Below, piece by piece: positions 11,301 to 20,229 of a stretch of DNA of 64,000 nt (the first letter of the stretch is position 1; every line of letters starts with the position of its first letter). Source of the DNA: Chryseobacterium sp. (GTDB taxonomy: Bacteria > Bacteroidota > Bacteroidia > Flavobacteriales > Weeksellaceae); assembly GCA_031286615.1 (NCBI GenBank), contig JAITUA010000020.1:124001-188000 (forward strand), given 5' to 3'. Position numbers and translations under genes: made by a program. The notes under the pieces were generated by a model, which was not told the origin of the DNA, made no database searches, and worked only from the letters and a program-made list of their open reading frames with translations.

Positions 11301-13456
11301 TTTTTTTCGTCATATACCCCGGAAGCTGTCAGCTGTAAACTGGCATTTGGGTCTTTTGAATCTAAAATAACATGATAAGCTCCTTTGTTAATCTTTCCGG
11401 TAAGATTCATGTTTTGATAACGGTATCCTTTGTAGACTGCAGAGGCAACATGTCCTTTTAAATCTGCATTGGCATTTTTAAAATCAAAACTTTCTCCTTT
11501 CGCCGCAATCTGTGCTGTGACAGGACCAATATCTTTATTCTGAATAATTTTTCCGACCTGTATACCCTGAAGATTTGCTTTTATATCATATAACTCATGA
11601 TTTTTTTTACGCATATCTACTTGTGCTATGATGGCGGCATTTCCGAGTGTAGAGTAGAGGTTCAGATCTGTATTTACTACTTTAGTTGTTCCTTTTGCAT
11701 TTCCTTTGATACTGAAATGGGAAGGAAGCGAAATATTGGAAGGAATTGTATTTTTCGGGACAAGATTGAATATTGTTTTGGCACTGGAAGAAAATTCTCC
11801 GATTCTCAGATCGTAATACAACTGATCAGGATTCATCGCATTTTTAATTTTTCCGGATGCCAGTACTCTCAGCTGATCCAGCCCGGACACTTTAAGATCC
11901 TGAATTAAAAGATCATTCACGCTTCCTTTTACATTAGCATTTACATTGAGAATTGCGTTCGGATATTTATTAAATGGAACTGTATTTCTTAAAGTCGGAA
12001 CCAGATTTAAAATGTCAGAGAATCCTATTTTTGAATCTTTAATGTTGGCCGAAATCTTTACAGCACCTAAGTTTGAGCTCAGTTGATCGATAGAGTTATA
12101 GTTTAAAATAACCTCATCACGCAATATTGTTTTTGGAGTTTGAAGATAAAGGTCTTTTAAATAGGCCTCCTTTTCTGCATATACGAAATCCGTATTGAAT
12201 TTCTGAATATCCAATCCTCTTCCTTCTTTGATTTCTGCAGAATTTACTGTTCCTGCAAATGTGTTGTTCTCCATTTTGAAACTTCTCACCTCCATATTCA
12301 TTTTTGAAAAATTCAGGTGGTTGAAGTCCATTCCCTGTTTAGTTGGGGCAATAGCGGTATTGTTATAATTTACCTTTACATCATTTAAAACAAGCTTTCC
12401 TAAAAGAAGTTTCATCGCTTTATCCTGATCGGAAACTTTGGAAACTTCAGGTTCTTTGGTCTTTTTTGGATTGGCATTCTGAGCGGGAAGATAAAGATTG
12501 GCATTAATGTCCGCACCGGAAAGAAATACATTCGCTACGTTGAAAGCATTATTTTCCAGATCCAGTTTATTGACCTTTGTGCTCAGTTCTGTAAAGATAA
12601 CTTTTGCAAATGTTTTAGTATTTTCATCACCGTAGTCAATATCAAAATGAGTTAGCTTAATACCTCTCAATCCAATATTCATCGGTTTTTTTTCATTAAG
12701 AGAGTCTACTTTTTTCTCAACTTTTTGGGCAACTTCTTCTACAAGTCCCTGTTTTAACTTTAATTTTAATCCGTCAAGATTGATATCATTAACGGCGTAA
12801 TTATTTTTGTTGAGATCAAAAGTTTTTACTCTGGTATCGAAAGACTTAAAATATAGTTTAATATCATTCCTCGATTGTTGGTCATTGAAGTTTACCCCAA
12901 TATCTTTTAAATTGATTTTATCAAGAGAAATAATGAATGGCTTTGAAGAACTTTCTTCTTTATCGCTGGTTGCGAAAGCATCAATGATATAATCGAAATT
13001 GAATTTACCGTCCGGTTTCCGTATAACATTGGCACGGGCTCCTTCCATATTTACGGAAGTAATGTCTGCTGTAGAATTGAGGAGCTTCAGCATATGTAAA
13101 CCTACATCCAGTTTCTTCACTGCCAGTAGTGTATCTACATCCTGTCCTTTGAGATAAAGATTTTCCATGACAAGGCTGTTGGGAAATCCGATGTAAACTT
13201 TTTCAAGGCTTACCTTGGTTTTGATTTTTTTCTCAAGGTAAACAATAAGCTTGTCTTTAATGAAGTTTTGAACGGCAGGAAGCCTTAAGCTTAATATCAA
13301 CAGGGTAAGAAAAACCAATATTGAAATAAAGGTTATTGCAATACGCCTTAAAATTTTGGTGGTGTTGATTTTCAGTTTCAAATGCGAGGTGGTTTCTAAC
13401 AAAGATAATAATACTATTTTATTTAGTCTTTGTTGTGGTATCCTTTGCAAATGCAA
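8354..13456 (-). CDS. tamB: TamB-family translocation/assembly module protein (AsmA-like bridge)
   Basis: 1700 aa. One N-terminal membrane helix (about 39-58) anchors it in the inner membrane. A very long periplasmic beta-rich region follows, built of repeating AsmA/TamB-type strands, and a C-terminal TamB (DUF490) domain lies at about 1250-1690. The repeated alternating hydrophobic strands are typical of VPS13-like lipid-conducting grooves. It is coupled to tamL by a TAATG overlap. The exact start is uncertain: the first 30 residues are not clearly family-like and no other Met occurs before the membrane helix, so a non-ATG start is possible. Confidence 0.92.
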   Translation of the reverse strand: MHLQRIPQQRLNKIVLLSLLETTSHLKLKINTTKILRRIAITFISILVFLTLLILSLRLPAVQNFIKDKLIVYLEKKIKTKVSLEKVYIGFPNSLVMENLYLKGQDVDTLLAVKKLDVGLHMLKLLNSTADITSVNMEGARANVIRKPDGKFNFDYIIDAFATSDKEESSSKPFIISLDKINLKDIGVNFNDQQSRNDIKLYFKSFDTRVKTFDLNKNNYAVNDINLDGLKLKLKQGLVEEVAQKVEKKVDSLNEKKPMNIGLRGIKLTHFDIDYGDENTKTFAKVIFTELSTKVNKLDLENNAFNVANVFLSGADINANLYLPAQNANPKKTKEPEVSKVSDQDKAMKLLLGKLVLNDVKVNYNNTAIAPTKQGMDFNHLNFSKMNMEVRSFKMENNTFAGTVNSAEIKEGRGLDIQKFNTDFVYAEKEAYLKDLYLQTPKTILRDEVILNYNSIDQLSSNLGAVKISANIKDSKIGFSDILNLVPTLRNTVPFNKYPNAILNVNANVKGSVNDLLIQDLKVSGLDQLRVLASGKIKNAMNPDQLYYDLRIGEFSSSAKTIFNLVPKNTIPSNISLPSHFSIKGNAKGTTKVVNTDLNLYSTLGNAAIIAQVDMRKKNHELYDIKANLQGIQVGKIIQNKDIGPVTAQIAAKGESFDFKNANADLKGHVASAVYKGYRYQNMNLTGKINKGAYHVILDSKDPNASLQLTASGVYDEKNPTVKVNGEVIKLDVNKLGFYEKPMIIAGKIDGDFTSLDPNNLNGYLNLKDFAFSDTKEVYPVQEVNLKASSTQDSTQIIFNSQVADVELKGKYKLTQIFGALTQTINQYYQFQKPDKKQKIDPGQHFTFTAKIKNDDLIRKFVPDLKDFETINLAGNYNADSQKIEIDGQIPRLLYGENSIEKGALKVTNENQALQYSLNVAALKSSSFSLNKINIDGDVADNTIRYNVTTKDEKDATQFLIAGSAKSLNDITEISLNPNGLKLNYTDWNVAENNKIQISNKGILADNFILSNGNSEIAVQSESNSTSSPLNISLKDFKIETITELIKKDTVLARGTINGTAQLRDVTKNMTFTSDLNISDLIVYGSPVGNLAVKVNNASPKVLNADIALSGNNNDVKILGDYNTSSSTFDLNMVINQLQMKSIQGFSMNAITNTEGYLSGNLKITGTTDKPNILGKVKFNDAGLEIAKTGSDFRHLSDEIDFTSQGIEFDKFKIKDKDGNALVVDGQVLTQTYRDFAFNLNVNAKDFKVVNSEKSNDAIMYGVLAIDAGLHIRGNLDLPKVDGRLSVADNTDFTFVLPQSSPTLQERDGIVEFVDQDQVVLNKTIKADSLNAQSRIKGMDVSVNIEVSKEAKLSLIIDKANGDFVQLQGEAELTGGIDPSGKTTLVGVYEVEKGSYDLSVSFLKRKFDIQKGSTITWTGEPTMAQMDITAVYKTEAPPIDLVEQQISGESASTLNQFKQRVPFNALLKMKGELLKPQLTFDITTDEKNNSVSTNVKDVVDQKLAQIRTQESELNKQVFALLLLNRFIGENPFESGAGMSAETMARQSVSKILSQQLNNLAAGLIKGVDLNFGLDSTEDYSTGEKNTRTDLNVDISKKLLNDRLKVTVGSNFGLEGQARQNENMTNIAGNVSVDYSLSKDGRYMLRAYRKDEYQVALQGQIIETGVGFIITLDYDKFREIFQKSREKKPKKNQNNQVVEFK

Positions 13457-13556
13457 AAATCCTGCCTTGACTGTCTTATTATGGAATTTTTTAGTTTGTA
13501 GTTGTCAAGTGAATAGTTGAGTAAGACGAATCAAGGCATGGATATTTATTTTAAAA

Positions 13557-13642
13557 AAGCCCCCTTTATATCATTTTTAATGTTGAAAAGGTTAGTTAGC
13601 AAAAATGAAATTCAAATGTTAGTGTGGTAGAAAAGGGGGCTT
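13557..13642 (-). terminator. Long-loop terminator after ccoP
   Basis: A perfect 11-bp GC-rich inverted repeat (AAGCCCCCTTT / AAAGGGGGCTT) has a 64-nt loop. On the minus strand it is followed by a T-rich tract, 31 nt past the ccoP stop. It most likely ends ccoNO-ccoP transcription. The loop is long for a simple terminator. Confidence 0.6.
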
Positions 13643-13672
13643 GGCATGGTTTATATGATAGATAATAATTTT

Positions 13673-14560
13673 TTAGTTGTTTCCGTTTTCCCATTTTACC
13701 TCTTCTCCCTGTGGAGCGGCACCACCTTGGGCAGTTGTAATAGGAGCGGTTTCCTGGTTGATATGGTAAATGTAAGCAGCAATCTTTTCAGCATCTCTTC
13801 CTGTGATAGTTCCTTCCTTAATGAAAGGTCTCATGGTAGGATTGTTTGGAGAGCCGTTTTCAAGCATCCAGAATACATTTTTAAATAAACTTTTTTCTTT
13901 TATGTTGATCCAGTGGGTATCGGTAAGGTTAGGACCTATTCCCCCTTTGCCTCCGTCTCCATGGCAGGTAACACAATTCGTTTTGAAGAGTTCCTGTCCT
14001 TCTGCGATATTATCAGCACTGTATTTTGCAGATTCCAGATTGATCTGAGGAGCAGTTTTTTCATACTCTTCAATAGATGCCAACATGGTTTTTGCTTCTT
14101 TGGTATATTCTGCTTCCGGATGGGCGTAATCTGTGAAAGAAAAGGCTACCAGATAAACTACGCAGAAGATACAGCCGAACCAGAATAAACCGATCCACCA
14201 TTTTGGAAGCGAGTTGTCAAGCTCTGTAATTCCGTCAAAACCATGGTCGATAAGAATATCCTTTTCTTCCGTAACGGATTGTTTTTTGAAGGCCGAATTC
14301 CATAATTTCTGATAATAAGGAACATTTTTTTCTGCCAGATATTGCTTTTTCTCTTCCTCTGATAATCGGTTGAAATTTTCATTTTCCACCAGATCTCCAA
14401 TTGAATTCATGATGAACAGGAGGAGAATGGCGATTAATATCAACGCCCAGAAAAAAGGAGAAGAAAAATATCCTGAATCACTGGCGAACATTTCAAAGGC
14501 CATGATCGTTAAACCTATCGTTGCTGCGATATATATTGAAATTGGGGTTCTCGTTTTCAT
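13673..14560 (-). CDS. ccoP: cbb3-type cytochrome c oxidase subunit III (CcoP), single-haem form
   Basis: 295 aa. Two N-terminal membrane helices (about 8-25 and 33-52) precede a linker and the CcoP anchor helix with DNSLPKWWIGLFW (about 111-123). A periplasmic cytochrome c domain follows, with one CxxCH (CVTCH, about 193-197) and Met in the TMRPF segment as likely sixth ligand. Proteobacterial CcoP carries two c-haems; only one CxxCH is present here. The two extra N-terminal helices may stand in for CcoQ, since there is no room for a separate ccoQ: the gap to ccoNO is 19 nt. It passes electrons into the CcoNO core. Confidence 0.95.
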   Translation of the reverse strand: MKTRTPISIYIAATIGLTIMAFEMFASDSGYFSSPFFWALILIAILLLFIMNSIGDLVENENFNRLSEEEKKQYLAEKNVPYYQKLWNSAFKKQSVTEEKDILIDHGFDGITELDNSLPKWWIGLFWFGCIFCVVYLVAFSFTDYAHPEAEYTKEAKTMLASIEEYEKTAPQINLESAKYSADNIAEGQELFKTNCVTCHGDGGKGGIGPNLTDTHWINIKEKSLFKNVFWMLENGSPNNPTMRPFIKEGTITGRDAEKIAAYIYHINQETAPITTAQGGAAPQGEEVKWENGNN

Positions 14561-14579
14561 TGCAATTCAATTTTAAATG

Positions 14580-16868
14580 TTACTCTACACTGGCAGTTTG
14601 TACCTGTGTTGTTTTAATATCCGTACCTAATCTCTGCAGGTAAGCGATCATTGCTACGATTTCTCTCTGTTCAAGAGGTACATATGCAGACCCTTTTGCT
14701 GTTTTCTCTTTTACCATCTGATCTTTTACATCTGTTGCTTCAGAGTAGATTCTCTGTACAATCGCCTTTGACTGGTTGTCTGCCCATTGGTTGGCAGAAT
14801 CTATCTGAGCTTTTGTATAAGGAACATCGAAAGCGTTTTTCATCAGTTTCATTTTATCCACCATCTGATCGCGGTCCAGTTTGTTGGTGATCAGCCATGG
14901 GAAACGTGGCATGATAGATCCTGCAGACGTAATTCTTGGGTTGTACATATGTTTGAAGTGCCATGAATCCGGGTTTCTTCCTCCTTCTCTGTGAAGATCC
15001 GGTCCTGTTCTTTTAGATCCCCATAAGAAGGGTCTGTCATAAATAAATTCTCCGGCTTTGGAATACTGTCCGTTTTTCCCTTCAAATCTTACCACTTCAT
15101 CACGGAAAGGTCTGATCATCTGAGAGTGACAAGCGTTACAGCCTTCGCGGATATAAAGATCTCTTCCTTCCAGTTCCAGCGGTGTATACGGTTTTACTGC
15201 CGTAATCGTGGGAACACTTTGCTTTAGTGAAAGTGTTGGGACAATTTCCACCAAACCACCGATTGCTATTGTTATAAAAGCTAATATAGAAAGGAGAGTA
15301 GGCGTTCTTTCCAACCACAGGTGTACCCCTTCACCTTCTTTTCTTGAAGTACCGATGTTGGCTAATGCAGGAGCTTCTGCAGGAACTTCTTTCTGGAATG
15401 AACCGGCTTTAATAGTTTTGATAACGTTAACGACCATTAATATTGCTCCGGACAGATAAAGAATACCTCCTAAAAATCTCATTTTAAAGTAAGGAATGAT
15501 TGCAGTAACCGTATCCAGCCAGTTTTTCCACAATAATGTTCCGTCCGGGTTGAATTGTTTCCACATCAATCCCTGTGTGAATCCTGAAATATACATAGGA
15601 ACGGCATAAAAGATAATTCCTAATGTTCCCAGCCAGAAGTGCCAGTTGGCCAGTTTTTTAGACCAAAGAGGCGTTCTCCACATGATTGGAACCAGATAGT
15701 ATACCACTCCGAATGCCATGAAACCATTCCATCCAAGAGCTCCTAAGTGTACGTGACCAATAACCCAGTCAGTATAGTGACCAATTTTATTTAAAGATTT
15801 TGTTGCTAATAAAGGTCCTTCGAAAGTAGCCATACCATAACAGGTAATAGCAACTACAAAGAATTTCAGAATCGGATTTTCTCTTACTTTATCCCATGCT
15901 CCTCTTAAGGTTAGAAGACCATTCAGCATTCCTCCCCATGACGGTGCAATAAGCATAATAGAGAACCCTGTTCCTACGGCCTGAGCCCAGGCAGGTAAAG
16001 CTGTATATTGCAGGTGGTGAGGCCCGGCCCAAAGGTATACAAAGATCAGCGACCAGAAGTGAATGATGGATAACTTGTATGAGAATACCGGTCGTTGCGC
16101 TGCTTTTGGCATAAAGTAATACATCAGACCTAATACAGGGGTAGTTAATACAAATGCTACTGCATTGTGCCCATACCACCATTGTACTAATGCATCTTTT
16201 ACACCTGCATATACAGAATAAGATTTCCAGCTTGTGAAAGATAACGGAACTTCCAGATTATTGAAGATGTGAAGCATTGCTACAGCTATCCAGGTTGCAA
16301 GATAGAACCAGATGGCTACATATAAATGTCTCACTCTTCTCTTGGCAATAGTTCCGAACATATTGATTCCAAAAATGATCCACGAAAATGCAATTAAAAT
16401 GTCAATAGGCCATTCATGTTCAGCATATTCTTTAGAAGTATTGATTCCCATAAGGAAAGTAATCACTACACTTACAATCATCAACTGCCATGACCAGAAG
16501 TGGATCCATGAAAGCGTATCACTATACATTCTTGTTTTAAGAAGTCTTTGCATACTGTAGTAAGCACCACAGAAAAAGGAATTACAAACGAAAGCAAAAA
16601 TTACAGCACTGGTATGAAGCATTCTGATTCTTCCGAAGCCCATTGCTCCCTGAGTATTGATCAGTCCCTGAATATTGCCTGAAGCTAAGCTTTTAATAGT
16701 TGTATCATCCGTACCGAATAAAAATTCAGGTAATTCAGGATAAAAAAGCATCAATGCAGCTGTAAGCCCCAGCAGAAATCCTACAAGTCCGAATGCGACG
16801 GTCGCATAGAGGAATGCTCTGACAATATTATTGTCATAATTAAATTTTTGCGTCTCCATAAATTCCAA
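14580..16868 (-). CDS. ccoNO: cbb3-type cytochrome c oxidase, fused subunits I and II (CcoNO)
   Basis: 762 aa fusion typical of Bacteroidota. The CcoN part (about 1-480) has about 12 membrane helices with the haem-copper motifs WWYGHNAVAF and HVHLGALGWNGF. The CcoO part (about 520-762) has one anchor helix and a c-type haem site, GCNACHSQ, near residue 575. It is the catalytic core of a high-affinity terminal oxidase that reduces O2 to water and pumps protons, suited to low oxygen. Met4 (16859) is an equally possible start. ccoP follows in the same operon. No ccoG, ccoH or ccoS gene lies within the window. Confidence 0.97.
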   Translation of the reverse strand: MEFMETQKFNYDNNIVRAFLYATVAFGLVGFLLGLTAALMLFYPELPEFLFGTDDTTIKSLASGNIQGLINTQGAMGFGRIRMLHTSAVIFAFVCNSFFCGAYYSMQRLLKTRMYSDTLSWIHFWSWQLMIVSVVITFLMGINTSKEYAEHEWPIDILIAFSWIIFGINMFGTIAKRRVRHLYVAIWFYLATWIAVAMLHIFNNLEVPLSFTSWKSYSVYAGVKDALVQWWYGHNAVAFVLTTPVLGLMYYFMPKAAQRPVFSYKLSIIHFWSLIFVYLWAGPHHLQYTALPAWAQAVGTGFSIMLIAPSWGGMLNGLLTLRGAWDKVRENPILKFFVVAITCYGMATFEGPLLATKSLNKIGHYTDWVIGHVHLGALGWNGFMAFGVVYYLVPIMWRTPLWSKKLANWHFWLGTLGIIFYAVPMYISGFTQGLMWKQFNPDGTLLWKNWLDTVTAIIPYFKMRFLGGILYLSGAILMVVNVIKTIKAGSFQKEVPAEAPALANIGTSRKEGEGVHLWLERTPTLLSILAFITIAIGGLVEIVPTLSLKQSVPTITAVKPYTPLELEGRDLYIREGCNACHSQMIRPFRDEVVRFEGKNGQYSKAGEFIYDRPFLWGSKRTGPDLHREGGRNPDSWHFKHMYNPRITSAGSIMPRFPWLITNKLDRDQMVDKMKLMKNAFDVPYTKAQIDSANQWADNQSKAIVQRIYSEATDVKDQMVKEKTAKGSAYVPLEQREIVAMIAYLQRLGTDIKTTQVQTASVE

Positions 16869-16979
16869 TAGTGTTTACCGAAGTGATATTTTCTCTGAAA
16901 AAAGTCCTATTTTTGACTCTTTTCTATGTTGAAAATAAATATCATGTAACGTGTATAATGTTTTGCCAAAGGTATTTAT

Positions 16980-16987
16980 TAACTTTG
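16980..16987 (+). promoter_or_regulatory. -7 promoter element for the XRE regulator
   Basis: TAACTTTG fits TAnnTTTG. It lies in the 175-bp region shared with the divergent ccoNO gene, about 55 nt before the regulator start. Confidence 0.45.
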
Positions 16988-17043
16988 TTAGAGGCTATTA
17001 GATAATCTTCTAAAATATACCGAAAACTACTAAAACAAAAACG

Positions 17044-17337
17044 ATGAAAGTGTGTGGACAAAATATCAGGAAAATCCGTAGGAGTAAAGACCTTACGCAG
17101 GAATACATGGCTTTTGAAATGGGAATCTCCCAGAAGGCTTATTCAGATATTGAGAACTCCAAAGTGAAGATCAATCTGGAGATACTGACTAAAATATCAA
17201 CTATTTTAGACATCAAGCCATCCGATATCTGCAGCATTTCGCATAAATGTGGAATAGATACATATGAGGATAAATACCAGGATCTTTTGGAGTATATGAA
17301 AAAGAATAATATTTCAATTCCGAAAGAATTTTTATAG
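17044..17337 (+). CDS. Small XRE-family helix-turn-helix regulator
   Basis: 97 aa. A single Cro/C1-type helix-turn-helix fills residues 4-62 (NIRKIRRSKDLTQEYMAFEM, then SQKAYSDIENSK). A short helical C-terminus ends YMKKNNISIPKEFL. It should bind DNA as a dimer, but the target is unknown. It is divergent from ccoNO with 175 bp between them, so control of the oxidase operon or of itself is possible; this is inference from position only. A terminator follows the stop. Confidence 0.88.
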   Translation: MKVCGQNIRKIRRSKDLTQEYMAFEMGISQKAYSDIENSKVKINLEILTKISTILDIKPSDICSISHKCGIDTYEDKYQDLLEYMKKNNISIPKEFL

Positions 17338-17384
17338 ACTTTGATTTTTCATTTTTGTATTTAAATGTAAATCAACATAAAATA

Positions 17385-17421
17385 ATGATCTCCTTTAGTT
17401 ATTGAGGGAGATCATGTTTTT
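17385..17421 (+). terminator. Terminator after the XRE regulator
   Basis: A 9-bp stem (ATGATCTCC / GGAGATCAT) with a 13-nt loop is followed by GTTTTTTG. Confidence 0.75.
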
Positions 17422-17550
17422 TGTACTAATAGTCAGATAGCAACTTGCGAACTTTATCAATAACATAAGAAGAGAAGAGGTCTCTTCTGTTATGGGAGCC
17501 CGGATTGTCAATTTAGCCCATGGAATGTGAATTTCTCTGAAAAGTTTTTA

Positions 17551-17558
17551 TATATTTA
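17551..17558 (+). promoter_or_regulatory. -7-like element before the permease
   Basis: TATATTTA differs from TAnnTTTG at the last base. It lies 21 nt before the permease ATG, giving a short leader. Confidence 0.4.
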
Positions 17559-17578
17559 GCGACCGAATAATTCATTCA

Positions 17579-18997
17579 ATGAGCAACGAAAATAAAACAG
17601 GAGAAAAGGAGACTTTAGTTAGAGGATTAACAAATCGACATATACAATTAATTGCCCTTGGAGGAGCCATAGGAACTGGCTTGTTTCTGGGAATCGGGCC
17701 GGCTGCAGTATTGGCGGGACCTTCAGTAATTTTAGGCTATGCTTTAGCCGGAATCATCGCCTTTTTTATTATGCGTCAGCTTGGTGAAATGGTTGTTCAG
17801 GAACCTGTATCAGGAAGTTTTAGCCACTTTGCCTATAAATATTGGGGAAATTTCCCGGGATTTGCTTCCGGATGGAACTATTGGATTCTTTATATTCTGG
17901 TAAGTATGGCAGAACTCACAGCAATTGGGCATTATATTCACTTTTGGTGGCCGGATATACCGCTTTGGGTTTCCAGTTTATTCTTTTTTATTGTAATTAA
18001 TGCGCTTAATCTTGCTTCTGTAAAGGTATACGGAGAAACAGAGTTCTGGTTTTCTATCATTAAAGTAGTCGCTATTATAGCCATGATTATCTTCGGAGTA
18101 TATCTTTTGATAAGTGGAACAGGAGGCGAAAAAGCAACCGTTACCAATTTATGGAATGATGGTGGATTCTTCCCAAAAGGATTATTTAATAAAACAGAAA
18201 ACGGATATTCAGGATTATTTGCTGCAATGGCTATGATTATGTTCTCTTTCGGTGGATTGGAACTTATCGGAATTACAGCTGCTGAAGCTAAAAATCCGGA
18301 AAAAACTATCCCGCAGGCTACCAACCAGGTGATCTATAGAATCCTTATTTTTTATGTAGGAGCTTTGGTGATCTTATTCTCATTAAGTCCCTGGAGAGAT
18401 ATTACAGAAGGATCAAGCCCATTTGTAATGGTGTTTCAAAATCTGAACGGTCTTGAATTCAGCATTTTTGGTAAAGTGATTCAGTTCAATGCATTGATTG
18501 CAAATGTTCTTAACCTGATTGTTTTAACGGCGGCTTTATCAGTGTATAACAGTAGTGTTTACAGTAACAGCAGAATGCTTTTTGGATTGGCTCAGCAGGG
18601 GAATGCACCGAAATTCCTGAAAAAACTGAATAAAAATTCTGTTCCTATCAATGCCATTCTTATTTCATCATGCTTTGCCGGGATATGTATTATCATTAAT
18701 AAACTCGTGCCTGAAAAAGCTTTTGAATACTTAATGGCTTTAGTAGTATCTACTTTAATTATTAACTGGCTGATGATATGCTACACCCACTTGAAGTTTA
18801 AAAAATCAATAAATGCATCAGGAATTCATTCAAAATTCCCTTCTATATTTTATCCTGTATCCAATTATATCTGTATTGCCTTTCTGGTACTTATTTTAGG
18901 ATTGATGAGTATCACAGGAATGGAAATTCAGGTTATTCTGATTCCGGTATGGATCGGCTTTTTGTTCGTCATGTATAAATTGTACAAACCGAAGTAA
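17579..18997 (+). CDS. Amino acid permease (APC superfamily, AAT type)
   Basis: 472 aa with 12 predicted membrane helices. The start of helix 1 carries the AAT-family signature HIQLIALGGAIGTGLFLGIG (about 22-41). Other family features are GEMVVQEPVSGSFSHFAYKY and GGLELIGITAAEAKNPEKTIP (about 225-245). Members are proton symporters for amino acids such as aromatic amino acids, GABA, Pro or Lys. The substrate cannot be decided by eye. It is a single gene with its own promoter and terminator. Confidence 0.95.
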   Translation: MSNENKTGEKETLVRGLTNRHIQLIALGGAIGTGLFLGIGPAAVLAGPSVILGYALAGIIAFFIMRQLGEMVVQEPVSGSFSHFAYKYWGNFPGFASGWNYWILYILVSMAELTAIGHYIHFWWPDIPLWVSSLFFFIVINALNLASVKVYGETEFWFSIIKVVAIIAMIIFGVYLLISGTGGEKATVTNLWNDGGFFPKGLFNKTENGYSGLFAAMAMIMFSFGGLELIGITAAEAKNPEKTIPQATNQVIYRILIFYVGALVILFSLSPWRDITEGSSPFVMVFQNLNGLEFSIFGKVIQFNALIANVLNLIVLTAALSVYNSSVYSNSRMLFGLAQQGNAPKFLKKLNKNSVPINAILISSCFAGICIIINKLVPEKAFEYLMALVVSTLIINWLMICYTHLKFKKSINASGIHSKFPSIFYPVSNYICIAFLVLILGLMSITGMEIQVILIPVWIGFLFVMYKLYKPK

Positions 18998-19026
18998 GAT
19001 ATAAAACAGATTTAAACATGTTTTGG

Positions 19027-19059
19027 AAAGGTGAAAATTAAATGATTTTCACCTTTTTT
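19027..19059 (+). terminator. Terminator after the permease
   Basis: An 11-bp stem (AAGGTGAAAAT / ATTTTCACCTT) with a 6-nt loop is followed by a T-run. Confidence 0.88.
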
Positions 19060-19262
19060 GTTTTTATTTCTGTAAATTGGTAGTAAGGTATATTTTCAAA
19101 ATATATCTTTATTTCTATCATTTTAGCGAGCTGGATATTTTCAGCTGTTTGCAAAGAATGTCAATTTAGGACAAGATTTGTCTTTTTGAGGGATGTAATT
19201 TTGCACCTGTAAATCATCACAACAATGAATTTACAATGTAAAACTTCAAAAAAACAAATAGA

Positions 19263-19325
19263 ATGAAAAATGTATTTCTCCTCATCTTATTATTTCCTTT
19301 TTGTGTAAAGTCAAAAAAAAATTAA
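19263..19325 (+). CDS. Tiny signal-peptide-like ORF, possibly a remnant
   Basis: A 20-codon ORF beginning MKNVFLLILLFPF and ending just after a run of nine A. It reads like a signal peptide with no mature protein. It ends 4 nt before the ATG of the broken agmatine deiminase gene. It could be a truncated relic, a length change in the A-run, or chance. The rest of 18998-19329 holds the permease terminator and AT-rich sequence with no other feature I can support. Confidence 0.2.
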   Translation: MKNVFLLILLFPFCVKSKKN

Positions 19326-19329
19326 TGAT

Positions 19330-20122
19330 ATGAAAAAAATATTCACACTCACTTTAGCATTGAGTTTTATAGTAAGTATGGCACAGACAGACTATCATTT
19401 TCCCGAAGAATCTTCAAAGCATGAAAGGAACATGGCTGCAATGGCCACATCATTATCAGCACGGAATGACGTATCGTAAAAGGGTAGAGCAGACCTGGAT
19501 AGATATGACGAAAGCTCTTCAGGCTGGCGAAAAAGTTCACATTATTGCTTATAATACGGAAGAAAAGAACAGAATTATCAGTCTTTTGGAAGAAAATAAA
19601 GTTCCTATGAAGAATGTTGATTTCAAAGTTTATCCTACTGATGATGTATGGATCAGAGATAACGGGCCTATTTTTGTAAAAGATAACAAAGGAAATATTC
19701 TCATTGAAGATTGGGGATTTAACGGCTGGGGTGAGAAATTTGATTCTGAAAACTGTGATGCAATTTCACAAAAGATATGTGTGGATTTAGGAATAAAAGT
19801 AATCAATCTAAATGAAGAAATGGTAAATGAAGGCGGTTCTGTGGAAACGGATGGGAATGGAGTTTTAATAGCTTGTAAAAGTTCAGTAATCAGTCAGAAA
19901 AAAAGAGCTACCAGAAACAAAGATATTACTCAGGAAGAAGCTGAGGAAATGTTTGAAACCTATTATGGCGTTTCAAAAGTGATCTGGCTGGATGGCGTAA
20001 CAGGACTGGACGTTACCGATATGCACATTGATGGTTTCATGAAATTCATTAACCATAACACCATGATTACTATGAAAGAAGATGTTTTACCGAGTTTTAA
20101 ACCGAGCTATGGTGTAATCTGA
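19330..20122 (+). pseudogene. Agmatine deiminase / peptidylarginine deiminase-family gene, frameshifted and 3'-truncated
   Basis: The ATG at 19330 starts a good signal peptide and the family N-terminus DYHFPEESSKHER. The frame is lost at about 19424, where one extra A separates HER from the conserved TWLQWPHHYQHG. The rest reads on in the +2 frame as a clear deiminase: DDVWIRDNGPIFV, DWGFNGWG, NEGGSVETDGNGVL, DMHIDGFMKF. It stops at about residue 265 with an unrelated tail (SFKPSYGVI). The last 100 or so residues, which carry the catalytic Cys in this family, are missing. The product cannot be an active deiminase. A hairpin terminator follows. Confidence 0.85.
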
Positions 20123-20150
20123 TGAGTGCCTTAAAGTGACTTAAAATCAA

Positions 20151-20192
20151 AATGATTGGTTTTACCTTGATATTATGGTAGAACCAATCATT
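20151..20192. terminator. Bidirectional hairpin between the deiminase relic and the leftward gene
   Basis: An 11-bp stem (AATGATTGGTT / AACCAATCATT) with a 20-nt loop lies between two convergent genes. T-rich sequence follows on the plus side. Confidence 0.6.
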
Positions 20193-20229
20193 CTATTATT
20201 TATTTTAAGTAATTACTAATTAACTTGTA

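Noticed and set aside
9660-12992. Plus-strand open frames inside tamB
   Set aside because: Antisense shadows of a strongly coding gene.
13646-16560. Several antisense open frames over ccoP and ccoNO
   Set aside because: They mirror codon bias of the real genes and have no family features or promoters.
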